Assembly: GCA_020354085.1 (NCBI GenBank)
Contig: CP070641.1
Coordinates: 1,454,081-1,466,944 of the forward strand
Direction: 5' to 3'
Origin: Pseudomonadota bacterium
GTDB taxonomy: Bacteria; Pseudomonadota; Gammaproteobacteria; Acidiferrobacterales; Sulfurifustaceae
Length of the DNA: 12,864 bases
Within the stretch, counting starts at the first letter, position 1, and each line of letters starts with the position of its first letter. A program made the position numbers and the translations under genes. The notes under the pieces were generated by a model. That model was not told the DNA's origin, made no database searches, and was given only the letters and a program-made list of their open reading frames with translations. Positions 5,064 to 12,864 of the stretch are shown piece after piece.

Positions 5064-7190
5064 CTAGTGTGTCAGCCGCCGATAGATGTCCGAGACCTTC
5101 AGTGGTAGGCGGCGCACGTCATCGACCAGGGTCCAATTGACCGCCCCATACATGTGCGGCAGGTAGTCGCGGCCACTTTCATCGATGGTGATGCAGAATG
5201 GATGGATGCCGGCGCGCCGCGCCTCGATCAGGGCCTGGCGTGTATCTTCAACGCCGTAGTCGCCGCGATAGCCGTCGTAGTCATCGGGTTTGCCGTCGGA
5301 TAACGTGATCAATAGGCGCGTGCGCGCATCGACGTCGCTCAAGAGCTTCGTGAGATGGCGGATGCTCACGCCCATGCGCGTGTAGTCCTTGGGCGCCACT
5401 GCGCTGATGCGTCCGCGCACGGTGTCGTCGTATGGTTCGCCAAAGCGTTTGATCCGGTAAATCTCGCAGCGCTTGCGCGTCTGTCCGGAGAAGCCATAAA
5501 TCGCGTAGTTGTCGCCCAGGATTTCCAGCGCCTCGCACAGCAGCACCAGCGCTTCGCGCTCGGCATCGTTGATCCAGCCCTTGGTCGATCCCGACATGTC
5601 GACCATGAACAGCACCGCGATATGGCGCGCGATCTTGTGCTGGCGGGTGAAAAGCCGATCGGTCAACTCGTGTCCATGGCGCATCTCCGCGCGCGCCTCG
5701 ATCAGCGCATCAAGATCGATGTCATCCCCATTGGTCTGACGCCGCAACCAGTGCTGTTCGCCGCGCAGCGCCTCGAAGGTTTTGCGCAGACCGGGTAATG
5801 TGGCGGCGTACTTGCGCAAAGTCTGCGCGACGAAGTCATCGTTCACCGGATCGAGATCGATTTCGCGCAACACGCACCAATCCTTGCGGTAATGCTTGCG
5901 TTGGTAGTCCCATTCGTCATACAGCACCGTGCCGGCGGTGTCGTCAAAACCCTTGTCGGTGTCTTCCAGCGCGTCGTCCGGCTGCGCGTGAGCGGTGTAG
6001 CTGGAATCGGGCGCGGAAGCGAGCAGGTGCGGCGGAATTTCGCCCAGGTCTTGCAGGAGCGAGCCGAGCAGGGCGCGCAGTTCTGCGCCGGGTTCGATCG
6101 GCGCGCCGTCGAGTTGCAGCTCGAAAGTCGATTCCTGGCCGGCGCCCGCCTGCGGACGTGCCAGCATGCGAAATCGCACGGCTTCTTTCGGCTGGCGCCT
6201 GGCCGGCCGCGCGCCGCGGCGCGCCTGTTCGTCGACGGCGACTTGCGCCAGCATTCTGCGCAGGCGCGCGCTGTCGCGCGCCACGCGTGTTTCGATCGCC
6301 GCCGCCGCGCGCTCGGGGAACAGGCGGCCCTGGTAACAGGGCAGCGCGCCGAGAGCGTCATCTGGCAGTTGTTTGGCCCAATGGAGACTATCGCGCGCCG
6401 TAGCATCGACTGCGCGCATGCGCGCCAACGCGGGTGTCCAGCTCGGTGGATACTGCACCGCACCGACACGCGCTTGCAGCGCCGCCATATCGCGCGCCAG
6501 GCCGGGCAGATCGCGCGCGATGCAGGCATCGAGCCGCACGGTTTCCAGCGCATAGAAGCTCTGCATCACGCGCTCGTGGCCGATCGCGTCGCCGTCTTCG
6601 GTCGGCAATCGAAAGCTGCCGTACCAGGTCTGTGCCCACAGATGCGCGACGATCGCTTTATAGAAATCAAAATTGGCGCGCCGTTCGGAGAACTCACTAA
6701 TGCGCGCCGGCAGAAACAGCGTGTCGGTATCGGTGTAGACTTCGGGTCCGGCGGCGAGATGCAGGCGCCGGCCGGACAGACCTTGCACGAAATGTTCGAG
6801 AACTGTGCGCACCTGCTCGAAGTCGATGGCATGCGCGCTCAGTTTGGCGGTGGCGGCAAAGGCTGCGACGTCTTTTAAAGCTGCACAGCCTGGATAGAGC
6901 CCTTCCCGGTCGTAGACGTCGAGCGCATTGAGCGCCCACTGCCCGACGCCATCGGTATCGAGCAGCGTGAGCGCGCGCGGGACATGGATCAGAAATTGCG
7001 CGGCCATCTCGCCATTGGTCTTGGCGATCACGCGGCCCCAACGCAGGGCCAGCTCTTGCTGGCGGCGCGGTAGGCGCGCGAGCGCCTCGCTCAGCTCCGC
7101 GAGCTTGGCAGCGGCTGCACCGCCTTCGAGGCTCTTGCCGAGCCGCGTGGCAATTTCGCCGGCGGATAACGCGGAGTCGCTCGGCTCCAT
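5064..7190 (-). CDS. cbbO: CbbO/NorD-type von Willebrand factor A protein (putative Rubisco activase subunit)
   Basis: The 708-residue product has a long helical N-terminal region and a C-terminal VWA domain (from about residue 525). The metal-ion adhesion site is intact: D531-M-S-G-S535, a threonine in DYTRMGVS, and an aspartate in TLSDGKPDDYDGY. A YDEWDYQRKHYRKDWC segment before the domain is typical of CbbO and NorD. In known systems the VWA protein joins a hexameric MoxR-type ATPase; CbbQO removes inhibitory sugar phosphates from Rubisco, while NorQD matures nitric oxide reductase. The partner ATPase gene lies upstream on the same strand, with one unrelated gene between. The length is nearer CbbO (about 770) than NorD (about 630), and no nor gene is visible, so I favour CbbO with the NorD role as the alternative. 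The ATG at 7190 has only a weak ribosome site. Confidence 0.85.
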   Translation of the reverse strand: MEPSDSALSAGEIATRLGKSLEGGAAAAKLAELSEALARLPRRQQELALRWGRVIAKTNGEMAAQFLIHVPRALTLLDTDGVGQWALNALDVYDREGLYPGCAALKDVAAFAATAKLSAHAIDFEQVRTVLEHFVQGLSGRRLHLAAGPEVYTDTDTLFLPARISEFSERRANFDFYKAIVAHLWAQTWYGSFRLPTEDGDAIGHERVMQSFYALETVRLDACIARDLPGLARDMAALQARVGAVQYPPSWTPALARMRAVDATARDSLHWAKQLPDDALGALPCYQGRLFPERAAAAIETRVARDSARLRRMLAQVAVDEQARRGARPARRQPKEAVRFRMLARPQAGAGQESTFELQLDGAPIEPGAELRALLGSLLQDLGEIPPHLLASAPDSSYTAHAQPDDALEDTDKGFDDTAGTVLYDEWDYQRKHYRKDWCVLREIDLDPVNDDFVAQTLRKYAATLPGLRKTFEALRGEQHWLRRQTNGDDIDLDALIEARAEMRHGHELTDRLFTRQHKIARHIAVLFMVDMSGSTKGWINDAEREALVLLCEALEILGDNYAIYGFSGQTRKRCEIYRIKRFGEPYDDTVRGRISAVAPKDYTRMGVSIRHLTKLLSDVDARTRLLITLSDGKPDDYDGYRGDYGVEDTRQALIEARRAGIHPFCITIDESGRDYLPHMYGAVNWTLVDDVRRLPLKVSDIYRRLTH

Positions 7191-7238
7191 GCCCCCATTG
7201 TAGGGGAGCGGAGGATGTCCGGCACGCGACCGCAGGGA

Positions 7239-8927
7239 TTACTGTTCGTAGGCGCCGATGTCGGCGGCCGCACCTTGTGGGCGCGTAACCCCTAAGTAGT
7301 CGAGCGGTACTTCGGGCAGGGTAACGCCGTTGTTCACGGCCGGACCGTTGCTCGCGACCGTCAACAGCGTGAGATTGGTATACAGAGGGTCGCTTACGAG
7401 GCTTGCGGTGTCGAGTCCGGTGATTAAACGCCAGCTGTCCCAGCTCGCGCCGGTGAGCCCGCGGCCTTCCCAGGTAAAGCGCACGTTTGGCGCGCCGGAG
7501 AGCGTCCAGTAGATGTTGTTGTTGATGGTCACCGTGCCGTAGCTCGTGACCGCATCGGCGTTGATCTTGATCGCCGGGCGGCTGGTGGTGCCCGACACGA
7601 AGATGATGTTGTTGCGGATGTCGATCAGCGTGCCGGCCTGGTTGGTCTCCGCCTCGTTGGCGAGGTAGATCGCTGCTTGTGAACTGGTCGCCGCGTCGTA
7701 GCAGCTGTTGTTATAGATCTTGATGTTGTATGCCGAGGCGCTGGCGAGGCAGGCATCGCGCGTATTGACGATGATGTTGTTGCGCATGATGCCGTCGTAG
7801 GCCTCGTAGGTCCCGTCGGTCATTAAATTGATATCGGTCGACTGGCCGAGCTGGATACCGCGTGCGTAGATGTTGGCGACGCGGTTGCCCTCGAAGATGG
7901 TATTGCGCGCATTGCCCTTGGCGTACATGCCAGTGGAGGGGATGTCGTGCACGTAGTTGTACGCCACCCAGCTACGATCCGCGCCGACGATGTCCACGCC
8001 CTGGGCATTGGCGCCATTGGCGGCATTCGGGCTGTGAATCTCGTTGCCGAAGATCACCACGTCATCGGAGGTTGCCACCAGCTTCACGATGTCGGCACTC
8101 GACCCATACATATTGTTTTGGATGAGTTTGACTTGCGGGGTGTCGATCTTGACCGTATAAGCGCTGCCGCCCTGCACTTCGAGGCCATACATCACCCAGT
8201 ACATCGGCGCGAAGTCACCGCGATAGAAATAGATCGTGTTCTGACGTCCGCAGGGCTGGATGACGGCGTTCTCACCGTTGTAGGCGCGCAGCAAGATCCA
8301 CGCGCTGCTTGTTCCAGGGCGGCCGATGTTGGTGCCACAGTAGTTGCCGGTGCGCAACTCGATGCTCTGGCCGGGAGCGACCAGACTGACCGCGTACGCC
8401 AGCGTCGCGTAGGGCGCGCTGATCGTGCCGTTGCCGGTGGTATCGCTGCCGGCGGGCGAGGGTGCAACAAAGATCGACGAGGTTGGTGTCGGCAGCGTCG
8501 GCGTAAGCGAAGAGTAAGTTACGGTCAGCGTTGCGGTCGCACTATTACCCGCGGCATCGCGCGCGGTAACCGTGATGACATTGACACCGTTTTGTAGAGT
8601 GATCGACGACACGCTCCAACTGGTCGTACCGTTAGCATTGCCGCTGCCACCACGGTCGTTCGACCAGGTAACCGATGTCACACCGACGTTGTCACTGGCA
8701 GTGCCGGCGAGCGCGACGCTCGAAGCGGCGGTGACATAGACTGCGCCTGATACGGGTGTGGTAATTGCAATGATTGGCGGTGCGCTATCGCCGCCCGGTC
8801 CCGGAGGCGGTGGCGAGGAGCCGCCACTCGATGTTCCGCCGCTGCAAGCGCCTAGCATCACTAGCCCAAGCGCGGCGGCGAGAGCGAGTGCTTTACGCGT
8901 TACGCAACGAATCGTTGCCGTGGTCAT
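7239..8927 (-). CDS. Outer-membrane lipoprotein with Ig-like and right-handed beta-helix domains
   Basis: The 562-residue product has a clear lipoprotein signal: R/K-rich start, hydrophobic ALALAAALGLVM, and lipobox L-G-A-C28 followed by serine, which favours outer-membrane sorting. A Gly/Ser/Pro linker leads to a bacterial Ig-like domain (about 50-140, with SDNVGVTSVTWS and ITVTARDAAGNS). A right-handed parallel beta-helix follows, with repeated asparagine-rich rungs (IIQNN, NNIIVN, IYNNS, RNNIIFV, INNNIYW). It ends in DIGAYEQ, the signature of the choice-of-anchor Q ending. Such folds bind or cut polysaccharides, but no catalytic residue set is certain. The frame opens at a GTG at 8963; I prefer the ATG at 8925-8927 because it gives a proper signal peptide. 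It sits between cbbQ and cbbO, an unexpected place for a surface protein. Confidence 0.88.
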   Translation of the reverse strand: MTTATIRCVTRKALALAAALGLVMLGACSGGTSSGGSSPPPPGPGGDSAPPIIAITTPVSGAVYVTAASSVALAGTASDNVGVTSVTWSNDRGGSGNANGTTSWSVSSITLQNGVNVITVTARDAAGNSATATLTVTYSSLTPTLPTPTSSIFVAPSPAGSDTTGNGTISAPYATLAYAVSLVAPGQSIELRTGNYCGTNIGRPGTSSAWILLRAYNGENAVIQPCGRQNTIYFYRGDFAPMYWVMYGLEVQGGSAYTVKIDTPQVKLIQNNMYGSSADIVKLVATSDDVVIFGNEIHSPNAANGANAQGVDIVGADRSWVAYNYVHDIPSTGMYAKGNARNTIFEGNRVANIYARGIQLGQSTDINLMTDGTYEAYDGIMRNNIIVNTRDACLASASAYNIKIYNNSCYDAATSSQAAIYLANEAETNQAGTLIDIRNNIIFVSGTTSRPAIKINADAVTSYGTVTINNNIYWTLSGAPNVRFTWEGRGLTGASWDSWRLITGLDTASLVSDPLYTNLTLLTVASNGPAVNNGVTLPEVPLDYLGVTRPQGAAADIGAYEQ

Positions 8928-9060
8928 GGCGCAGATTCTTGCCGCAATCGCAGCGCTTGCCACGCGCCGGCCGATACGTGGCGGCGGAAGCCGGACAGGT
9001 GGAATCGGCGAGCGAGCGACTAACGCGCGTGCCAGTCGCGCGTCGGGCGGTGGAGCCTTG

Positions 9061-9873
9061 TCAGAATAACGACGCGCTCAATTCGTTAACTGCGGCCAGC
9101 ATCTCCGGATCGTCGGTGAGCGCCTCGGCGATAGCGCCGCGGCAGGCGGTGCGCGGATCGATGCCGGACTTGATGAGCTTGCCGGCATGGACCAGCAGGC
9201 GTGTGCTCGCGCCTTCGTCGAGCCCATTCCCCTTGAGGTTGCGCGTCATGCCGGCAAACTTGACGAGGCGCTCGGCCAGCGCCGCCTCGATGCCGGTCTC
9301 GCGCAGCACGATCTTCGATTCCAGCGCGGCGGTCGGGTAGTTGAACTCCATCGCCACGAAGCGTTGGCGCGTGCTCTGTTTCAGATCCTTGAGCACGCTT
9401 TGGTAACCGGGGTTGTAGGAAATAGTGAGGCAGAATTCGTTCGGTGCTTGCAGCAGCTCGCCGGTTTTTTCCATCGGCAACACTCGTCGGTCGTCGGCCA
9501 GCGGATGGATCACGACGGTGGTGTCCTTGCGCGCCTCGACGATCTCGTCGAGGTAGCAGATCGCGCCGGCGCGCACGGCGCGCGCGAGCGGCCCGTCCAC
9601 CCACACAGTTTCGCCGCCGGTAATAAGGTAACGGCCGACCAAGTCGGCAGCGGTCAGGTCATCATGGCAGGACACCGTAATAAGTGGGCGCTTGAGCCGC
9701 CACGCCATGTGCTCCATGAAGCGCGTCTTGCCGCAGCCCGTCGGTCCTTTGAGCAGAACCGGCAGCCCGTTGCGATAGGCTGCCTCGAACAGCGCTATCT
9801 CCTGGCCGATCGGCTCGTAATAGGGCTCATCCTTAATAAGGTATTCCTCGACCTTCAATACGCGTGCTTTCAC
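9061..9873 (-). CDS. cbbQ: CbbQ/NorQ-type MoxR AAA+ ATPase
   Basis: The 270-residue product matches the usual CbbQ length (about 267). It has the N-terminal EEYLIKDEPYYEPIGQE segment, Walker A G43-P-T-G-C-G-K-T50, Walker B ICYLDE (D109, E110), a sensor-1 asparagine in SYNPGYQ, arginines in STRQRFVAMEF, and a C-terminal TDDPEMLAAVNELSASLF helix. CbbQ hexamers couple ATP hydrolysis to remodelling of inhibited Rubisco through the VWA adaptor CbbO. NorQ (nitric oxide reductase maturation) is very close in sequence; carbon-fixation context in the wider genome would decide. The GTG start has an AGGAA site 5-7 nt upstream. The gene is divergent from qmoA and has a good candidate promoter. Confidence 0.88.
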   Translation of the reverse strand: MKARVLKVEEYLIKDEPYYEPIGQEIALFEAAYRNGLPVLLKGPTGCGKTRFMEHMAWRLKRPLITVSCHDDLTAADLVGRYLITGGETVWVDGPLARAVRAGAICYLDEIVEARKDTTVVIHPLADDRRVLPMEKTGELLQAPNEFCLTISYNPGYQSVLKDLKQSTRQRFVAMEFNYPTAALESKIVLRETGIEAALAERLVKFAGMTRNLKGNGLDEGASTRLLVHAGKLIKSGIDPRTACRGAIAEALTDDPEMLAAVNELSASLF

Positions 9874-9918
9874 GGCAATTCCTGTAGCGAAAGAGGGGAC
9901 AAAGTCGTTGAGTGTTTC

Positions 9919-9946
9919 AGTATGCCAAAATTCGCTGGGGTCTCAA
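9919..9946 (-). promoter_or_regulatory. Candidate sigma70 promoter for cbbQ
   Basis: On the minus strand TTGAGA (9941-9946, 5 of 6 consensus matches) and CATACT (9919-9924, 4 of 6) are 16 nt apart. The predicted start near 9912 gives a leader of about 39 nt with an AGGAA ribosome site before the GTG start. This is the best-matching promoter pair I found in the window. Confidence 0.45.
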
Positions 9947-10165
9947 AAAAGACGGTTGCACGAAGCGCGTGGGTTTCCGAGAATAGCGCCCCCGTTGCGC
10001 GGCGCGCGGCGGTAAGCACAAAAATAATCGACGCATTCTATCCGCGCATACGAAATTTGAATTAATAAGGAATGCGGCCACGGGTGGCGCCTCGCGCCGC
10101 GCCAGAGTATCGTTGCCGTTCCTCCGCGCCCGCTGGGCGTGCCAAGAATTCTCATAAATCATGGT

Positions 10166-10170
10166 GGAGA
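10166..10170 (+). promoter_or_regulatory. Ribosome binding site fixing the qmoA start
   Basis: GGAGA lies 6 nt before the ATG at 10177. The frame is open upstream to an ATG at 10072, but that extension is arginine-, proline- and alanine-rich noise, and its only Shine-Dalgarno-like bases touch the start codon. Confidence 0.7.
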
Positions 10171-10176
10171 GTATCC

Positions 10177-11463
10177 ATGACTGACGTTGTCGCGACGAAT
10201 CAGACCATATTAGTGGTCGGTGGCGGTATCAGCGGCATGACTGCGGCCCTTGAGGCCGCTGAATGCGGCAAAGACGTGGTGTTGGTGGAAAAGAATCCGT
10301 CGCTCGGCGGGCGCGTCAGCCAACTCTATAAGTACTTCCCCAAGCTGTGCCACCCGACCTGCGGTCTGGAGATCAACTTAAAGCGCCTCAAGGCCAACAA
10401 GCGCATTCGCGTCTTGACACTGGCTGAGGTCGCCGCCATCAGCGGAAAGGCCGGCGACTACACCGCGACCGTCAAGATCAGCCCGCGCTACGTGAACGAA
10501 AACTGCACCGCGTGCGGCGCCTGCGGCGAGGCAGTGAGCGCCGAAATCGACGACGCCTACAACTACAACCTGCGCAAGATCAAGGCCGCCTACATTCCAA
10601 ACGCGATGGCCTACCCGCAGCGTTACGTGCTCGATCCCTCGATCATCGGCACGCCGGACGCCGACAAGGCCAAGGCCGCGTGCAAGTACGACGCCATCGA
10701 CCTCGGCATGAAGGAAGAGACGCTCAACCTCAAAGTCGGCGCGGTGGTGTGGGCCACCGGCTGGAAGCCGTTCGACGCCGCCAAGATTCAACCCTACGGC
10801 TATGATCGCTTCGCCAATGTCATCACCTCGGTCGAATTCGAGCGCATGATGGACCCGTTCGGCCCCACCGGCGGCAAACTGGTGCGACCCTCGGACGGCA
10901 AAGAAGCGAAGAACGTGGCCTTCATCCAGTGCGCGGGTTCGCGTGATCGCAACTATCTCAAGCACTGCTCGCGCATCTGCTGCATGGCCTCGCTCAAGCA
11001 GTCGACTTATGTCGGCGAGAAGTACGGCGATGATGCCAGCGCCTCGATCTACTATATCGACATCCGCGCCATCGACCGCTTCGAGGACTTCTATCAGAAG
11101 GTGCGCGCCGACAAGAAGGTCAAGTTCATCAAGTCCAAAGTGGCCTCGATCGCCGAGGACAAGGCGACCGGCAACCCGATCCTGCACGGTGTCGACACCG
11201 AGGGTTATCACCGCTACGCCAATCCGCACGATCTGGTGGTGTTGGCGGTCGGCATGGAGCCGTCGGTCGACGCCAAGTCGATCGGTAACGGCGTGGCACC
11301 CGATGCGAGCGGCTTCATTGACATCAACACATCAGACGCGGCGATCTTTGGCGCCGGCTGCGCGTCCAACGCGCTCGACGTGAATCGCTCCGTGCAGAAC
11401 GCCACGGCAGCGGCGCTGCGCGCAATTCAAGTAGTCAACCGCGTATCTGGGGCGGAGGCGTAA
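10177..11463 (+). CDS. qmoA: QmoA, HdrA-like flavoprotein subunit of the Qmo complex
   Basis: The 428-residue product is a short HdrA-like flavoprotein. It shows an N-terminal FAD-binding fold (VVGGG15-17 ISGM, then E38 ending the second strand), the CHPTC pair (C58, C62), a reduced ferredoxin-like stretch (C110, C113, C116, with V120 at the usual fourth cysteine position), and a HdrA-type cluster motif C252...C264-x3-C268-C269. A C-terminal FAD segment follows (IFGAGCASNALDVNRSVQNA). Qmo links APS reductase to membrane quinones: electrons go to APS in sulfate reducers and towards quinone in sulfur oxidisers. The AYLP-type AYIPNAMAYPQRYVLDPSIIG segment is characteristic of QmoA rather than methanogen HdrA. 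qmoB starts 2 nt after the stop. No aprBA lies upstream. Confidence 0.88.
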   Translation: MTDVVATNQTILVVGGGISGMTAALEAAECGKDVVLVEKNPSLGGRVSQLYKYFPKLCHPTCGLEINLKRLKANKRIRVLTLAEVAAISGKAGDYTATVKISPRYVNENCTACGACGEAVSAEIDDAYNYNLRKIKAAYIPNAMAYPQRYVLDPSIIGTPDADKAKAACKYDAIDLGMKEETLNLKVGAVVWATGWKPFDAAKIQPYGYDRFANVITSVEFERMMDPFGPTGGKLVRPSDGKEAKNVAFIQCAGSRDRNYLKHCSRICCMASLKQSTYVGEKYGDDASASIYYIDIRAIDRFEDFYQKVRADKKVKFIKSKVASIAEDKATGNPILHGVDTEGYHRYANPHDLVVLAVGMEPSVDAKSIGNGVAPDASGFIDINTSDAAIFGAGCASNALDVNRSVQNATAAALRAIQVVNRVSGAEA

Positions 11464-11465
11464 CA

Positions 11466-12864
11466 ATGGCGGATCAAAAGGTCGGTGCATATATCTGCAA
11501 GGGCTGCGGACTGGGCGAGCGCCTGGACATCAAGCAACTCGAAAATATCGCGCAAAAGGAAGGCAAGGCGCACGTCGTAAAGTCGCACGAGTTCCTGTGC
11601 AACGCGCAGGGCGTGGAGATGATCAAGAACGACATCGTCAATGACGGCGTCAACCACGTCGTGATCGCCGCCTGCTCGCGCCGTTCCAAGACCGAGGCCT
11701 TCAATTTCGAGAACGTCGCCATTTCGCGCGCCAACCTGCGCGAGGGTGTGATCTGGATCGCGCCGACCGAGGACGACAAACAAGAGATCGTGCAGGAAAT
11801 GGCCGACGACTACGTGCGCATGGCCTGCGCCGAAGTCAAAAAGATGGAAGTCCCGCAAACTAACCCGAACCACGGCAACAACAAGCGCATCCTGGTGGTA
11901 GGCGGCGGCGTCTCCGGCATGACGGCGGCGACCGAGGCGGCCAAGACCGGTTACCAGGTGTTGCTGGTGGAAAAGACCGGCAGCCTCGGCGGCTGGGCGG
12001 CGAAGCTGTGGAAGCGCGTGCCGGATCGCGAGCCCTATGTCAACCCGGCCGATGCCGGCGTCGCTGACCTTATTAAGAAGGTCGAGGGCGACAAGAAGAT
12101 TACGGTGTATCTCAACTCCACCATTACCAAGACCAGCGGCGCACCCGGCCAGTTCAGCGTCGACATTAGTAAGGAATCGGGCGGCACCCAGACGGAGAAC
12201 GTCGGCGCCGTCATTATGGCCTCCGGCTTCACGCCCTACGATGCCAGCAAGCTGGAGAAGTACGGTTTCGGCAAGGCGCCGAACGTTGTCGATTCGCTCG
12301 GCCTGGAAGAGCTGGCCAAGAAAGCCAATGGCGGAGCGATCAAACGCGCCGACGGTAAAGAGGTCAAGAGCGTGGTGTTCGTGCAGTGCGCCGGCCAGCG
12401 CAGCCCGAAGGAGGGCGAGCTCGAGTACTGCTCGGGCCATTGCTGCAACACCTCGATCAAGCAGGCCATGTACTTCAAGGACCAGAACAAAGACGTTGAC
12501 ACCATGGTTCTGTACACCGACCTGCGCACCCCCGGCAACGGCGAGGACTTTTATCGCAGCGCACAGAAGAAGGGCGTGACCTTCACCAAGGGCTGGCCGA
12601 AGGAAGTCGGCGCGAGCGGCGAGCTCAAGTTCAAGGACGTGATCCTGGACGATGAGGTCAACGTTACGCCCGACCTGATCGTGCTCGCGACCGGCATGGT
12701 TGCGAATTCCGGCGTCGACATCGAGCAGGTCAAGCAGGACGAGCCCGGCCAATGGAAGAGCGACGGCAAGTCGGTACTTAATATGGTGTACCGGCAGGGC
12801 AAGGACCTGCCGCTGCTGAAGCACGGCTTCAACGACTCGCACTTCATCTGCTTCCCGTACGAGA
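11466..12864 (+). CDS. qmoB: QmoB, HdrA-like subunit of the Qmo complex (3' end outside window)
   Basis: The first 466 residues are visible; family members run to about 750, so roughly 280 are missing, including the expected ferredoxin and MvhD-like domains. The N-terminal domain carries the HdrA cysteine set C11-x2-C14, C45 and C70 (VVIAACSRRSKTEAF). An FAD-binding fold follows (G146-G-G-V-S-G151 and the VEK end of the second strand), then the motif C308...C322-x3-C326-C327, which matches the one in QmoA. The ATG has a GGAGG site 7 nt upstream, lying inside the end of qmoA, so the pair is co-transcribed and probably translationally coupled. qmoC or hdrBC-like genes would be expected next. 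A long antisense frame across this gene is a codon-bias artefact. Confidence 0.9.
   Translation, partial: MADQKVGAYICKGCGLGERLDIKQLENIAQKEGKAHVVKSHEFLCNAQGVEMIKNDIVNDGVNHVVIAACSRRSKTEAFNFENVAISRANLREGVIWIAPTEDDKQEIVQEMADDYVRMACAEVKKMEVPQTNPNHGNNKRILVVGGGVSGMTAATEAAKTGYQVLLVEKTGSLGGWAAKLWKRVPDREPYVNPADAGVADLIKKVEGDKKITVYLNSTITKTSGAPGQFSVDISKESGGTQTENVGAVIMASGFTPYDASKLEKYGFGKAPNVVDSLGLEELAKKANGGAIKRADGKEVKSVVFVQCAGQRSPKEGELEYCSGHCCNTSIKQAMYFKDQNKDVDTMVLYTDLRTPGNGEDFYRSAQKKGVTFTKGWPKEVGASGELKFKDVILDDEVNVTPDLIVLATGMVANSGVDIEQVKQDEPGQWKSDGKSVLNMVYRQGKDLPLLKHGFNDSHFICFPYE

Larger units (their letters stand above)
9874..10176. other. Divergent control region between cbbQ and qmoA
   Basis: This 303-nt stretch has no convincing gene. 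It holds the candidate cbbQ promoter at its left and must hold the qmoA promoter. A weak plus-strand pair, TTGCAC (9956-9961) and GAGAAT (9979-9984), has a 17-nt spacer. An AT-rich island lies near 10048-10072. A short hairpin (10125-10131 with 10135-10141, loop of 3) lies about 36 nt before the qmoA ATG and would be in its leader. Which element is used cannot be told by eye. Confidence 0.5.

Noticed and set aside
5892..6878. A 328-codon plus-strand frame inside cbbO
   Set aside because: It is antisense to a well-supported gene and its arginine/glutamine-rich product shows no domain; it is a codon-bias shadow.
8928..8963. Upstream GTG start for the beta-helix lipoprotein
   Set aside because: The added 12 residues would bury the signal peptide behind an unrelated stretch, and no ribosome site precedes the GTG.
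10072..10176. N-terminal extension of QmoA by 35 residues from an upstream ATG
   Set aside because: The extension is arginine-, alanine- and proline-rich and unlike the family; the GGAGA site supports the ATG at 10177.
10378..11229. A 283-codon minus-strand frame inside qmoA
   Set aside because: It is wholly antisense to qmoA, with no start signal and low-complexity composition.
11427..12842. A 471-codon open frame on the minus strand across qmoB
   Set aside because: It is fully antisense to qmoB, has leucine-, valine- and alanine-rich repetitive composition, no ribosome site and no recognisable domain. High third-position GC in qmoB explains the absence of stops.

Overview
The window looks like the chromosome of a GC-rich proteobacterium that lives by oxidising sulfur and fixing CO2. 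The evidence is two genes of the Qmo (quinone-interacting membrane-bound oxidoreductase) complex at the right end, next to a CbbQ/CbbO-type Rubisco-activase pair. No rRNA, tRNA, Rubisco or aprBA gene is present, so taxonomy is only inferred. A gammaproteobacterial or betaproteobacterial sulfur oxidiser fits best.

Left part (1-3444). The 3' end of a LysR-type regulator faces a short minus-strand pair, a BolA-family gene followed by grxD (CGFS monothiol glutaredoxin); this is a classic iron-sulfur trafficking partnership. Diverging from that pair is a two-gene plus-strand operon, a probable lipoprotein and a small helical protein, neither of which I can name. A class I/II PLP aminotransferase follows on the minus strand. 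Upstream of it are a good -10 hexamer and a 15-bp dyad sitting where a -35 box should be.

Middle part (3445-9873). A loosely spaced minus-strand series reads, in transcription order: cbbQ (MoxR-type AAA+ ATPase), a secreted Ig-like plus beta-helix lipoprotein, cbbO (VWA protein with an intact MIDAS motif), then a degenerate class III cyclase-like protein whose C-terminus carries two copies of the same helical module. CbbQ and CbbO normally form one complex, so an extracellular lipoprotein gene between them is odd.

Right part (9874-12864). A 303-nt divergent intergenic region separates cbbQ from qmoA-qmoB, which are tightly coupled with a 2-nt gap; qmoB runs off the end. Qmo exchanges electrons between APS reductase and the quinone pool. 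In a sulfur oxidiser it would run in the sulfite-oxidation direction and feed the energy metabolism that drives CO2 fixation. Sharing one control region with a Rubisco-activase gene suggests, but does not prove, linked regulation.

I found no CRISPR array, insertion sequence, attachment site, toxin-antitoxin pair or clear phage gene. The most unusual items are the pseudo-cyclase with its duplicated C-terminal module and the interrupted cbbQ/cbbO pair.
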